A stretch of 64,000 bases of DNA. Origin: Adiantum capillus-veneris (taxonomy: Eukaryota; Streptophyta; Polypodiopsida; Polypodiales; Pteridaceae). The position numbers and the translations under genes were made by a program. Below the pieces are notes generated by a model. It ran no database searches and was not told where the DNA came from. It saw only the letters and a list, made by a program, of their open reading frames with translations. Position 1 is the stretch's first letter; each line of letters begins with the position of its first letter. The DNA is taken from positions 50,840,774-50,904,773 of the forward strand of contig CM043942.1 in NCBI GenBank assembly GCA_014529385.2, read 5' to 3'. Shown one piece after another: positions 20,990 to 31,591 of the stretch.

Positions 20990-22237
20990 AGTGGGACATA
21001 GAGGGATTCAGTCTACCCTAAAGGGAATTGAAACATATTTCTATTGGCCTACCATGAAAGCAAACATACAAGAGTATGTTTCTAAATGTTTGGTATGCCA
21101 AAAGACAAAATTTGATAGAGGGAAGCAACCTCAATAGCTTCAACCCTTGCCATTCCCTAATTCACCACGGGAGAGCATATCCATGGATTTTATCTTTGGA
21201 TTGCCTAAGTCTATCCATGGAAATACGGGAATATGGATGATAGTAGACAGGTTTAGTAAACAAGCTCATTTTATACATGTCAAAAAGACTATTAAAGCCC
21301 ATCAAATGGCAACTCTCACTATTTCACAAATTTTCAAGTACCATGGCTTGCCAATGTCCATAGTGTCGGATAGAGATCCTAGAATGACCAGTAATTTTTG
21401 GAAGGGTCTCTTTGAGAATTTAGGGACAAGGCTAAACTTCTCTTCGGCATATAATCCACAAAGGAATGGCCAAATTGAAATAGCTAACCTAACAATTCTT
21501 GATCTACTAAAAGCCTATGTAACGGAAGTAATCAAAGATAACAATGGGAGAAGTACTTACCCTTAGTGGAGTATGCTTACAATAACACTGTACATACTTC
21601 CATGGGAAAAACACCTTTTGAGGTAATTGAGGGAAGATCAAAAAGTCCCTTGATACTTAAGGTACATGGAAAGATCTTCGATGCAGATGAGTATAGTCGA
21701 GACCTACAAGAATCTTTTCAAAAGATTAAGGATGCTATCTCTATCTCACAGCAAAGGAAAAAGGCTGCTGCTGACAAGCACAGAAGAGCCCAAGCCTTTA
21801 AAGAAAATGATTGGGTCTTATTAAAATTTCCCAAGGCTCGACTAAGGCACACGACGGGCAAGAATCCTATGGGACACCAAAAGTACTATGCTAAACTAGC
21901 AAAAAGATTCTTAGGCTAATCAATGAGATGGCCTATTAACTCAAGTTGCCCAATCACTGTCTCATACACAATTCTTTCCATGTGAGCCTATTAAAGCCTT
22001 ACAAAGGAGAGCCATCTCAAGAACCAACTACTGAAGACCCACCGGAGATCGAGGACCAAGAAGAGGTGCTGCATCCCGAGTCCATTCTCTGACATGGAGA
22101 CAAGGTATTAAGAGGCGGTAAGACTATCCGACGATATCTTATTAAGTTTAAGAATTATCCTTTTGAAGATGCTAGATGGATGCAAGGCATACAATTAAAG
22201 GATAACCTAAATTTTGTCAATGCTTCCCAAGAGTAAG
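20990..22237 (+). pseudogene. Chromovirus integrase and chromodomain remnant
   Basis: The order is: end of the zinc region (CLVCQKTKFDRG, 21090-21125), integrase core in frames 21147-21566 and 21566-21919 (ISMDFIFGLPKS with first Asp; VSDRDPRMTSNFWKG with second Asp; AYNPQRNGQIE with the Glu), a NDWVLLKFPKA segment, FHVSLLKPYKGE, and finally a chromodomain with YLIKFKNYPFEDARWM near 22140-22185. Several stops are present. The protein would insert element cDNA, and the chromodomain would direct it to marked chromatin. The RT and gag expected upstream are missing. Confidence 0.85.
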
Positions 22238-22590
22238 AAAATGTACAAATGTTAAAAATGAACAAAGTTTTTGTCTTATAAGACTCTCTTTTTCTTTATT
22301 GTGCACAAAAATGAAGTAGTATGGATGCTTAGATCAAGTTTGTGGAGACGACGTCTCCCGAACACCAAGTAGAGCTTGTCACTCTACTATTGAAGACTGA
22401 TAGGACTAATGTGCAGACATGCTTGCGGCAGCTTAGGCTCTCAAGTGCCAAATGGACTAGTCATTCATTCTGGAACGATGTTGTAGGGTAACATAGGGAT
22501 CCTCTACCCGCTAAGAAAAATGACTCATGAATATGCTTTATCTTCTCTACACCATAGTCGAGGATGACTATGATTTCAAGAGAGAGGTAA
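22238..22590 (+). promoter_or_regulatory. 3' untranslated spacer ending in a polypurine tract
   Basis: No gene. The purine run AAGAGAGAGG at about 22578-22588 lies immediately before TGTCATAATAATAAAG. This matches a polypurine tract that primes plus-strand synthesis at the start of a 3' LTR. Confidence 0.55.
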
Positions 22591-23841
22591 TGTCATAATA
22601 ATAAAGTTCTAATTCTCCTAAATGATTTTCTCATGTTAAACTGATCATTTAATATGGGGAAGTGCCAAGGGAGAAAAAGCTAGAATATTGGTTAAGTTAG
22701 CAGACCGGCCACAATAGGGATCCAAAGGAGGGAAAATAGGGATCCAAAAGGGGGTCCATCTGCAAAAGAGCTATGTGCAACAATGGGCTTAAAAGACCCT
22801 AAGGTTCAGCCCATTAAGACTTTCAAAATGCTAAGGTTCCAAAATTCAAAGGTTGTGTCCAAATGTCAAACATTAGGGAAGTTGGATGCTTTGTGTGTGC
22901 CCCAAAAGTCTTCATCCATCCCTACATAGGAGGGGGCGAGCCTTGCAAGTAGGGAATGAGAGAGGAGATCACACACACACACACACACACACACAAGCTC
23001 CCTTTACACAAAGGGAATGAGGGACACATGTGAGATCCCTAGCCCAGATGCCCACAAGGTGTACTTAAATCCTATTGGATGGCCTTGGAGGTGGACCAAT
23101 GAGAATTAATCTAGAGTAAATCTAGTTGAATTAATTAAAAAACACTTAATAAAAGAACCAATGGGAATTTAAGCTCTCTAGAAGACTATTGGACAGTCTC
23201 CCAAGGGGTCCAATGAGCATTCAACAGCCCAATGGCTTGCCTGATTCCTATTGGCCAGGAGGCAAAGGGGTCCAATGAGAGTTTAGTTGGATTAAATAAT
23301 TACCTAAAGCTCTCACAAAAGGGGGACACATGTCAGAAGGCTATCACTTATGCTGCTTAATTGTCATTGGCTAAGCCTGGGGAGGTCTAATAGGATGCTA
23401 GCATGAGTAATTAGCAAGGGGGGTCGACCAAGAGAGATAGGGGGCTGATTTTTGCAAGGCATTATCACACACACACACACACAATCTCATGTGTGAAGCA
23501 AAGAATACTCTCTCTCTCTCTCTCTCTTCTCAAGCTTTAATGGAAAGCTTATCACCTACTCCAAGCTTGTGAGAAGGGAGGCCTACATCAACAACTCTTG
23601 GCTTTGTGATGCAAATCCAACCAAGAGCCAAGCTTCAATGCATGCTCATCTCGTCTACCATGCTAATTACTAAGCTAAGCTATGCTAATATGAGTGATTA
23701 TGTGAGGAGATGTACATATTTCTCGTAAGAATACTCCTTCTTCCTCTCAATCTACTCTCATAGCCCGCTAGCTCTCACCATCTTCGAAGGTGTGTGAGGT
23801 GTTGGGTCTGAGACCGTGAGGGAATTGATATTGTTTTGACA
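22591..23841 (+). repeat. Probable 3' LTR of the chromovirus remnant
   Basis: This 1251-bp stretch begins TGTCATAATA right after a polypurine tract and ends TTTTGACA, giving TGTCA/TGACA inverted ends. It contains AC repeats (about 22973-22994 and 23467-23482) and a CT repeat (23507-23526). No gene is seen. The matching 5' LTR is not in the window, so the right end is inferred from the inverted ends and from the start of the next repeat at 23836. Confidence 0.5.
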
Positions 23842-25110
23842 GTACATTTTTTCTCCACTCTTGACCTTCCTTGGAAGCCAAGGTAAGTGAACATGAGTAA
23901 TCAATCACCATGATGCCGTCTTTCAAGAGAAGAGGCTAAATTTTGTGGTTTTTTTAATAGATATGAGTAATATGGAAGAGAAAAAATGAGACTATGTGGT
24001 CAATTTTGGAATGGAAGTGTGTGTAGGAGACATGAGTTCACCATGGTTTCTCTTATTCTTCAAGGTTGAGAAGAAGGTGAGTAGGGTGTAGAGAGGAGTG
24101 GTGAGAGAGGTGGGGATCACCAATAAAATCATAGCTCATAGCTCGTAGCTCAAAAGAATATGAAAAATTTTGAGGTAAAAGTTCAGCTCACGAGCTACAA
24201 CTTTTGTTGTATCACCTTTTCAAATTCGGGGAGCATGTGATCTTTAAAAATTCAGCAAAACCGAATGTTTTTTCCACTGCACAAAGTCCTTGTGAGGTCC
24301 TTCTTTGGATGATTCTTTTGAATACCTCCAAGAGTGAGCCTCTCATAGTGCATGCATGCATGCCACATACCCTTGACCTTATTTGGTAGGTCTATAATTG
24401 AAGATATTGTTGAGATCATGATATAAGTAAATAGTACAACTAAGAAAATCAAATATTGAGGGGTCTAAAAAAATATGTACATGTCAAATATAAATAATAT
24501 AGGTGGAAAAAATATAAAGGGGTCAAAATAAATGTCTCTCATTATAAGCCTACCATAAAAAGATGAATATTTTGGTGGTCTAATTTATGAGAGTAATAGA
24601 GAATAGATGTAGGAAGGAAAAAATGACAATAGTGAAAAAATATACACATAAATAAACTAGTTTTTTTGGATTTTTGTTGGGATGGAGTTACACAAAAAAT
24701 AAGAGAAGCTTGCATGAAATTATTTTTATATGGAATAAAGAGTATGCAAATGGTAAGAAAAAATATGGAAATGTTGAGTCAATGTACATAGCATAAATAA
24801 CACACCATAGGTAGAAATATTTAAATAAATACCAAAATAATTATGAAAAATCCTTTTATTTAGGCCCTATATACAATGAAATATTTACACACAAATGGGC
24901 CATAATATATTTTATTTTTTTGAGTTTATTTAATTTTTTGGCTGAACTAGCCCAGTGACTAGCTAGCTGAAGGTTTTTAAGAAAATATGGACAAAGTCCC
25001 TAACTCAGACGCCTTTGTACAGTGAAATGGTAGGGATAACCAAAATGTTTGAGTGATTTGATAGGGTGAGGTAGCTTACTATGGCAATTATGGAAAGCCG
25101 AAAAACGGCT
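23836..25110 (-). repeat. 3' LTR (U3-side portion) of element B
   Basis: On the minus strand it begins TGATAGCCGTTTTTC directly after the polypurine-like AGGGAGGGCTAA and ends GTACTGTCA. It repeats 37590-38962 in the same orientation with high identity; the other copy has about 90 extra bases near 37880-37965. No coding sequence is present. Either this is the complete LTR, or a longer LTR was cut at 23836. Confidence 0.7.
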
Positions 25111-25142
25111 ATCATTAGCCCTCCCTGAGGATGATGGTATAT

Positions 25143-25820
25143 TCATGTACCATCATAGAGTATCTTTTTCAAAGAGAGTGCTTTAGAGTCCTTGACGAGA
25201 TCTTCATTGTTTGGCTCCTCAAAATTTTGGCTGGAGCTACACTCATGCTTCATGTAACAATACTTACATGAGACAGCTGCCCTTTGACAGATCTTTGGTA
25301 GAAGGCGACTCAAATAGGGCTTCAAGCGATAACCATTTACCTTCCTAGAGTGCTCTTTCCCATTCAAGTCCATAAGTTGATAGTAACTTGAATTAAAAGC
25401 CTTCTTAACTATGTATGGCCCCTGCCATGTAGTTTCAAATTTGGCATCAAAACGATTATCGAGTCGATTGTCATACCTTAGCACAAGATCTCCTTCATTG
25501 ATGCCTTTGTCCTTTAGTTTCTTGTCAAGCTTCTCCTTCGCCTGCGTAGCTTTCCTCTTGTAGCACTCGTATACTGCTTCTCTTTTCCACTCAAGCTCAG
25601 CTAAGGTAAGAAGTCGATCCATCCATGCTTCTTGATCATCTTGTGCTGCTTTTCCATGAAGTCGCATTGTTGGAATGTTGAGCTCAATTGGTTGTAAAGC
25701 CTCTTGACCATAGACCAAGTGAAATGGTGTAAACTTCGTGGCTTCCCTATATGTGGTTCGATATACCCACAAGGCACCATCCAAGAAGTCATCCCACAAC
25801 TTTGTCTTGTTTCTCACCAT
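25143..25820 (-). pseudogene. Integrase C-terminal part, element B
   Basis: The 225-aa frame continues the integrase: LWVYRTTYREATKFTPFHLV, YGQEALQPIE, then a coiled region rich in Lys/Glu (YECYKRKATQAKEKLDKKLK), GDLVLRYDNRLD and TWQGPYIVKKAF, YQLMDLNGKEHSRKVNGYRL. This is the usual SH3-like tail of non-chromodomain plant gypsy integrases. No chromodomain follows. It is out of frame with the integrase core upstream by one break near 25820-25859. Confidence 0.85.
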
Positions 25821-25858
25821 CTTTCTAATGATGCCTGCAATGACACCATTAGATTTTT

Positions 25859-27289
25859 CTACCAGACCATTGGATTGGGATAGTAGGGTGTCCTATGACG
25901 ATGTAGAATGTGAAGTTCTTCACAGATTTCTGTGAGAAAGCCCTTTCTAAACCTTGGACCATTATCAGAAACAATCTCCAAAGGTGTGTCAAATCTACAA
26001 CAAATGTGGGTGTAGACAAATTTGCTCACTATCCTCTCATTTACCTTTGCCGCACTTTGTGCTTCCACCCACCTAGTCATATAGTCTACAGCCACTAGAA
26101 TGTAGAGTTTACCATTTTTTTTCCTAGGGAGAGGATCCATAGCATCAATGCCCCACTTTTCAAAGGTTCCATTTGCAAGCACGATTTGCCTTGGACCATA
26201 AACCAATCTTCTGTTCCCATTTACCTGACAATTGTGAAAACTTTTGCACCAATGTTGGACATCCACATGTAGACTTGGCCAAACATACCCCGCATGCAAA
26301 ACCTTCTTCACAGTTAACTCTTGGGAAAAATGACCACCACATGCCTCTTCATGCAAACCTTTTAGAATGACTGGAATTTCCTTGATAGTTGGTACTCTTC
26401 TGCACACTTGATCCTTCCCTCTTTGATAGAGGGATCCTTCTAGAAAGAGATACGCGCTTGCCTTTTTCATGAGTCTCCTCTTCTGAGCCTTCGTCAAGTC
26501 TTGTGGAAACTCACCCTCCAAAATGTAGCTAATAATGGGAGTCAATGACTCCAATCCCTGGTATCTCGGTTGCTTGACAGTTGCTGCCACCATGATGACC
26601 TGCACTTCTTTCTCAACACATGTAACTGCTTGTTGTGCAAGTAAATCGGCATCTTCATTTTGTTTCCTAGGAATATGATATAGTTGCACTTCTTCAAACT
26701 GATTAAACATCCTACAAATGGCATGAACTTTTGTCCTTAATCTTTCATTCTTGCATGCCCAAATGCCTAAAATTTGCTTCACAATGAGAAGTGCATCCCC
26801 TTTTACCATGAGACATTGTATACCTTGGCCAATGCATATCTTTAAACCATGAAGTAGTGTGTCGTATTGTGCTTCATTGTTGCTAGTTGAACCTGGTAGA
26901 TTGACCTTCTCTTTCATGACCACCTCTCCACTTGGGTTGAGTAATACTAGCCCTCCCCCTGCTTTTCCTGTGGCTTGTCGAAAAGCTCCATCAAAGAACA
27001 AGGTAAAAGCATTAGAAATACTTTTAGGTGGTGGCAATGGTAGGGTCTTTACTTCAGGCACCTTAATCTCCTTCTCATGTACCCTATAAGTAAGGATCCC
27101 TGCCAATTGTGCACGCACACTATCTTCTACCTTGAAAGAGTATTGGAACTCTTGCAATTCCATAATCCACTTTGAGATCCTAGTGCTAAGATTCATTTGA
27201 GATGACACCCACGGAAATAAATTTTCTGCAGTGAGAATTACAAAAGGTTTTGGTAGCAAGTAGCATCTAAACTTTCTCACCGCAAACAT
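25859..27289 (-). CDS. RNase H end, archaeal-type RNase H and integrase core, element B
   Basis: A 476-aa open frame. Residues about 1-60 end the first RNase H. Residues about 90-215 form a second, archaeal-type RNase H: LFFDGAFRQATGKAGGGLVL (first Asp), SNNEAQYDTLLHGL (Glu), VKGDALLIVKQ (Asp) and QNEDADLLAQQA (Asp). Then comes the integrase zinc region (HEEACGGHF, CKSFHNCQ) and core (WGIDAMDPLP, VSDNGPRF). Dual RNase H is a hallmark of Tat-lineage gypsy elements. The second domain is thought to aid primer or tract processing. It ends before the catalytic Glu because of a frame break. Confidence 0.85.
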   Translation of the reverse strand: MFAVRKFRCYLLPKPFVILTAENLFPWVSSQMNLSTRISKWIMELQEFQYSFKVEDSVRAQLAGILTYRVHEKEIKVPEVKTLPLPPPKSISNAFTLFFDGAFRQATGKAGGGLVLLNPSGEVVMKEKVNLPGSTSNNEAQYDTLLHGLKICIGQGIQCLMVKGDALLIVKQILGIWACKNERLRTKVHAICRMFNQFEEVQLYHIPRKQNEDADLLAQQAVTCVEKEVQVIMVAATVKQPRYQGLESLTPIISYILEGEFPQDLTKAQKRRLMKKASAYLFLEGSLYQRGKDQVCRRVPTIKEIPVILKGLHEEACGGHFSQELTVKKVLHAGYVWPSLHVDVQHWCKSFHNCQVNGNRRLVYGPRQIVLANGTFEKWGIDAMDPLPRKKNGKLYILVAVDYMTRWVEAQSAAKVNERIVSKFVYTHICCRFDTPLEIVSDNGPRFRKGFLTEICEELHILHRHRTPYYPNPMVW

Positions 27290-28239
27290 GAGAGAGAAAG
27301 CATCATGAGTTCTGCCTCCGTGTAGCCTCTCTCCAAAGCATTCATGACCCTACTAGCAAAGTAGATGGGTCGTATCCTGGTACTATGGGGATCTTGTTGT
27401 AATAAAACTGCACCAATTGTTTCCTTCCCAACACTAGAGCTAACAAAGAATGTGTACTCCCAACAAGGAGGCATGAGTATTGGTAGCTCTGACAAAATGA
27501 CTTTAATGTTACAAAAGTACTCTTCAAGCTCATAAGACCATGCAAATTCTACTTGTTGTGTCAATTTTTGCAAAGGATGAAGCAACTTCGAAGCTAAGTG
27601 AATAAAGCGTGACATATACTTCACCTTTTGAATGAATGAGATGACCTCTTTGAGATTCTTGGGTGATGTGAGCTCAATAAGAGCCTTTGCCTTTGAAGGA
27701 TCCACCTCAATGCCTTTATAGGAAACCTTGTGACCCAGCAAGATCACTTCATCCTCACCTATGTGACACTTGTTGGGGTTGAGTTGACCTCCCATGTCGT
27801 AGAGCTTCTTTAAACCTTCTTCTACCCTTTGTAGATGCAATGATTTTGAGCTATAAATGCAAAAATCATCAATAAAAACCCTAATGGACTTTCCAAAGAA
27901 TGCTTGAAACACCATGTTCATGAAGCGTTGGAAAGTTGCAGGAGCATTTGTCAGACCAAATGGCATGACTCTAAAAAAATAACAACCCCAAGGAGTGATG
28001 AAGGTTGTTTTCAACTGATCTTCCAATGCGATACCTATTTGAAAGTAACCCGAGTAGCCATCATACACAGTGTACTTTTCATGACCAGCTACCTCGTTTA
28101 GTATCTCATCTTGAAATGGGAGGGGAAAGTGATCTCTTTTTGTTGCCTCATTGAGTGGACGGTAATCCACACACACCCTCCACTTGCCATTTTTCTTAGG
28201 AGTGACAACAACGAGAGAGACCCACTCTGAATTCTCCAC
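27277..28239 (-). CDS. Reverse transcriptase-RNase H, element B
   Basis: A 320-aa open frame covering most of the [56 protein letters not shown], and FIDD at 27876-27865 replacing YxDD, followed by the thumb (KCHIGEDEVILLGHKVSYKG) and the start of RNase H (SSSVGKETIGAVLLQQD, IRPIYFASRVMN). It overlaps the next frame by 13 bases, so one frameshift separates RT-RNase H from the archaeal RNase H. Confidence 0.88.
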   Translation of the reverse strand: MENSEWVSLVVVTPKKNGKWRVCVDYRPLNEATKRDHFPLPFQDEILNEVAGHEKYTVYDGYSGYFQIGIALEDQLKTTFITPWGCYFFRVMPFGLTNAPATFQRFMNMVFQAFFGKSIRVFIDDFCIYSSKSLHLQRVEEGLKKLYDMGGQLNPNKCHIGEDEVILLGHKVSYKGIEVDPSKAKALIELTSPKNLKEVISFIQKVKYMSRFIHLASKLLHPLQKLTQQVEFAWSYELEEYFCNIKVILSELPILMPPCWEYTFFVSSSVGKETIGAVLLQQDPHSTRIRPIYFASRVMNALERGYTEAELMMLSLSCLR

Positions 28240-28654
28240 TGGATAAATTAAACCTGTTGCTAGAAGCTTTCTTAACTCCTTGAGTAAATCCTGCTCCTTG
28301 ATGACTCCTAGCCTTCATAGCTTCTGAGCCTTAGGTGTGGCCTCTGGCTTTAACTCAATTGTGTTGAACAGTATCTACTCCACGCTCATCGGTGTAGTCT
28401 TTAGCAAAAAGCCTAGGAAATTTCCTTAACACACCTTTGAGATCCTCTCTTTCATCCTTTGTAAGTGTTGTAGATAACATACCTTCTAGCATTCTTTCAT
28501 GTTCCACTTTTTGTTTTTCCTGGGAACCTACCTCTTCCAACCCTGGGCAAGAGGTCTCTTGGTTGTTTGGCTTAAACCTTACCCCCATGAATTTGATGGA
28601 AGACTCCTCTTCAGTAATGCTGCCGCTACTTTCTCCTTCTGAAGTGCTATCGGT
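28240..28654 (-). pseudogene. RT N-terminal lead-in, element B, broken
   Basis: The frame 28588-28355 holds LTKDEREDLKGVLRKFPRLF and AKDYTDERGVDTVQH, which is the region just before RT fingers in gypsy pol. A frame change near 28360 and stops near 28312 separate it from the RT frame. Confidence 0.7.
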
Positions 28655-29104
28655 CTAGCCTTCCTCCGTCTCACTTTGAGATGATTCTTCATGGAGCTCC
28701 TCTTGGCGTTGCTCCTTCATGTCAAAGACAACCTTCTTATGATTGTCATTCTTGCAAATTAGCTTTCCACTCTCCCAATCCTGCAAAGCTCGCATTTTCA
28801 TTAGCCATGGTCTCGCTAGGATAAATGGGTAACCATTTCCTTTCGTAGACATAACATAAAAATCCACTGCCTTCTTAATGCCAAAGGCCTCTACAAAAAC
28901 ATTTTTACAAATGCCTACACACCTAGCTTTGCTATTGTTTGCCATCTTGACTTTAATTTCAGGTGTCTCATGGATGTGCATGCCTAGATTTTGCATGAGT
29001 CCCTCTGTCATGATGCAAATTTGTGCACCCCCATCCACTAGACCTTTCCTAACCAATCTTCCTTTGATGTAACAATCTAGCACAAGTGTAATATCCTCAT
29101 TCAT
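28655..29104 (-). CDS. Aspartic protease, element B
   Basis: A 149-aa frame with GLVDGGAQICIMTEGLMQNL, where Asp-Gly-Gly stands at the position of Asp-Ser/Thr-Gly, then VKMANNSKARCVGICKNVFV and a PFILARPWL motif in place of the common ILGRPWL. It would process the polyprotein. Active-site Gly in place of Ser/Thr is seen in some plant gypsy elements, so I do not call it dead on that basis. Confidence 0.75.
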   Translation of the reverse strand: MNEDITLVLDCYIKGRLVRKGLVDGGAQICIMTEGLMQNLGMHIHETPEIKVKMANNSKARCVGICKNVFVEAFGIKKAVDFYVMSTKGNGYPFILARPWLMKMRALQDWESGKLICKNDNHKKVVFDMKEQRQEELHEESSQSETEEG

Positions 29105-29241
29105 TTCAGCATGTGCAATGTTTACAACAGGAACACTCTCTTTTACCTTTCTTCTAGTGCTAACTGCCTTTGTTAAGTCCCTCCTAACTTGTGGGCATAA
29201 TGCAAGAAACTAAGGCCATGAGATATCAAGACCCTTACCTC

Positions 29242-29879
29242 TCATGTCTTCCAATAGGTTGTATGGAGCCATACCATGTCCAAGAGTGAAGTCTTGGAGA
29301 TTGATACGACATCGAGTCCTCTTAGTTTCCTTGGTCTCCTTTGCCTTCTTTTCTCATCCATGATCACTTTGTGACGTGACTCCTTCTTTCTCCCTCCCTT
29401 TTCCACGGCCACGTTTAATGCCATTTGCTTCCATGTCAACCTGTTTTGAATTTGTCACCTCCACCACATGCACATTTGGGTCTGGCAAAGGTGGAACTCC
29501 TTCCACTCCTTGTGGAGGTGGTCTTGCTCCATTTGGCCTTTGTAGAAGCCATGGTTGCTGACTAGTTCCTTCACCTGCATTCATCATTGGGTAATTCAAG
29601 TTAGGTCTCCGTGGCTCCCCACGGGGCCAAGGACAATTATACATCCCATGTCCAGACTCACCGCAATTCCAACATTGCAAGACTCTCCTAGGTCGTGAAT
29701 CTCGCTCTTCAGACTTCTTTGCTTGTCCCTTTGGACCTACAGCTTGTGCAAGGTGAATTGACAGGCTGCTTAAAGATTCATTTAACTTCTCAATCACTAC
29801 CGCCGTTACCTTAGGAAGATCCCTAGATGTCGATGCTTGTGACTTACCTTTGGGTCTAAGAAATTCTATTGGAACCTCC
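29242..29879 (-). pseudogene. gag C-terminal part with zinc knuckle, element B
   Basis: The frame to 29354 carries a CCHC knuckle, CWNCGESGHGMYNC, after a basic segment, then a Pro-rich and basic tail. A further shifted frame reaches 29242. Upstream the reading frame continues across the copia insertion: removing the copia and one CCTCC copy leaves it in frame with the gag part ending at 35160. The copia thus broke a gag that was open at this position. Confidence 0.75.
29875..29879. repeat. Target site duplication CCTCC, left of copia
   Basis: CCTCC precedes the copia 5' LTR here and follows its 3' LTR at 35160-35164, the 5-bp duplication expected of integrase-mediated insertion. Confidence 0.9.
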
Positions 29880-30201
29880 TGTTGAGATGTCGAGCTCTAC
29901 ACCTTGAGCTGGCATCCACTACGGGTCTTGGCCGCTTACGGCATTTACTCATTGGCGCATTAGGTGACCGACACGGAGGATCTCTGCCAGTGATTCTACA
30001 GCTGGACTACACTTATAGTGCTAGCCTAGTACACTTCTAGCGAGTTCACACTTAGTGACCGCATGTACATATGTGCTACTTTTCAGCTTTAGCACTTAGT
30101 CATTTTGTACTCTCTTTTTCGTGAAGAAGAAGAAGAAGCTTTCCATCTCTGTGTGCTTTGTGCTTGTCTTGTGTAGCTCTCTTGCATCCTCATTCTTTAC
30201 A
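29880..30201 (+). repeat. 5' LTR of the copia element
   Basis: It begins TGTTGAGATGTCGAGC and ends CATTCTTTACA, directly before the PBS. It contains a GAAGAAGAAGAAGAAG stretch near 30122. Its copy at 34835-35159 has the same ends. Confidence 0.93.
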
Positions 30202-30213
30202 TGGTATCAGAGC
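30202..30213 (+). promoter_or_regulatory. Primer binding site, initiator tRNA-Met
   Basis: TGGTATCAGAGC immediately follows the LTR and is the standard complement of the plant initiator tRNA-Met 3' end. Confidence 0.95.
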
Positions 30214-30514
30214 CTGGTGTAGGCAAGAGAGGCTAAGAGAGCAAGAGCATCACAATCCCTTCGTTCGCAATCCACGACCAGATGTTGAAGGTGCCTCGCG
30301 CAGCGAAAAAAATTTTAGGGGTTTTTCGCACAAGTTTCTGAACAGGTCTCCAAAGTGCAGTATACAGAGATTTACTGTACAAGTACAGTGGTTGTATGTA
30401 CGCTTGATTGTGGACACTCGTTGAGTGTAGAAAGCATTACAGGAACCACGATAGCAGGTTCAGCAGATTTGCAGGTTTGTGCAGATTGCAGCTATTTTGT
30501 CTTAGTGCTTCAAG

Positions 30515-31576
30515 ATGTCTGACGGTTTCAGTCAGATTGTTACTGAGAAGCTTGAGAAAAATAACTACCCTGCATGGAAGTTCAGAATAACAAATTTCCT
30601 AAAAGGAAAAGGTTATTGGGACTATGTAGAAGGAGACAATGAAAAGGAACCAGAGATTCCCGAGGCAAATGCTACAGCAGAACAAAGGAAAGCTTTGAGG
30701 GACCGGCAACAAGGCCAGAGCAAAGTGATGTATTGGCTTTCTATGAGCATCACCGATGGCATGATGGGCTATCTACAGGATGCTGAAACCCCCGCCATTG
30801 CATGGAAAAACTTAGGCAGTGTGTTCGAGGTGAACACCAAGGCCAGGAAGCTTCAACTAAAGTCGGAGCTAAATCAGTTTAAGAGGAACAACCTCTCCAT
30901 CAATGATTATGCTTTGAAGATCAAGAGTATCATTGAGGCTCTTGGATCTATTAAAGTCTCAGTGGAAGACGATGACATTGTCCGTGCATGCTTGGATGGT
31001 CTAGGAGATGAGTATGTACATTTTAGGTCTTCCATGAATACAAGAGACGACATCCCCGTGTTCCAAGATTTGATTTCTATGCTTATTCTTGAGGAGAAGA
31101 ACCTTGACACATCTTCTTCTCATGGCAGAAATAATTCTGAACAGGCCTTCTATTCTAACTCCAACAGAGGTAGAGGTAGAGGTCGTGGTCGAGGCCCAAG
31201 GGGTTGCAGGGGCCAATTTCTGGAAGGTCAATCAAATCAAAACAATACAGGTGGCAGGGGAAACCAGTCTCAAGGCAGGGGGAGTCAAAGAGGTCGTGGT
31301 GCAGGATCAAGCAGGTAGCAACATACTCCAGATAGTAGAGAATGTTGGACTTGTGGTGAAAGAGGTCACATGTCACGTGACTGTCCAAAGGGAAAAGCAA
31401 GTAGAAAGAGAGAACAGGGCAACTATGCATCTACTAGCAGAGATGCAGATGATAGCAAAAACGAGCGCATGTTTGTTATGCAACATGTAATGAATACAAT
31501 GACTGCAGAGAATTCCACCCAAGATGATGTTTGGTATGTGGATTCAGGTGCCTCTAATCACATGACGTCTCGTTGA
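30515..31576 (+). pseudogene. copia gag, zinc knuckle and protease start
   Basis: The frame starts at ATG 30515. It holds the UBN2/gag-like region (NYPAWKFRITNFLKGKGYWD, then ARKLQLKSELNQFK), an RG-rich tract, and after an in-frame TAG at 31316-31318 a knuckle CWTCGERGHMSRDC. The protease active site VDSGASNHMTSR is followed by an in-frame TGA at 31574-31576. Both stops lie in the same frame as pol, so single substitutions could explain them. Confidence 0.9.
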
Positions 31577-31591
31577 GAGTGGTTTAGAGAT

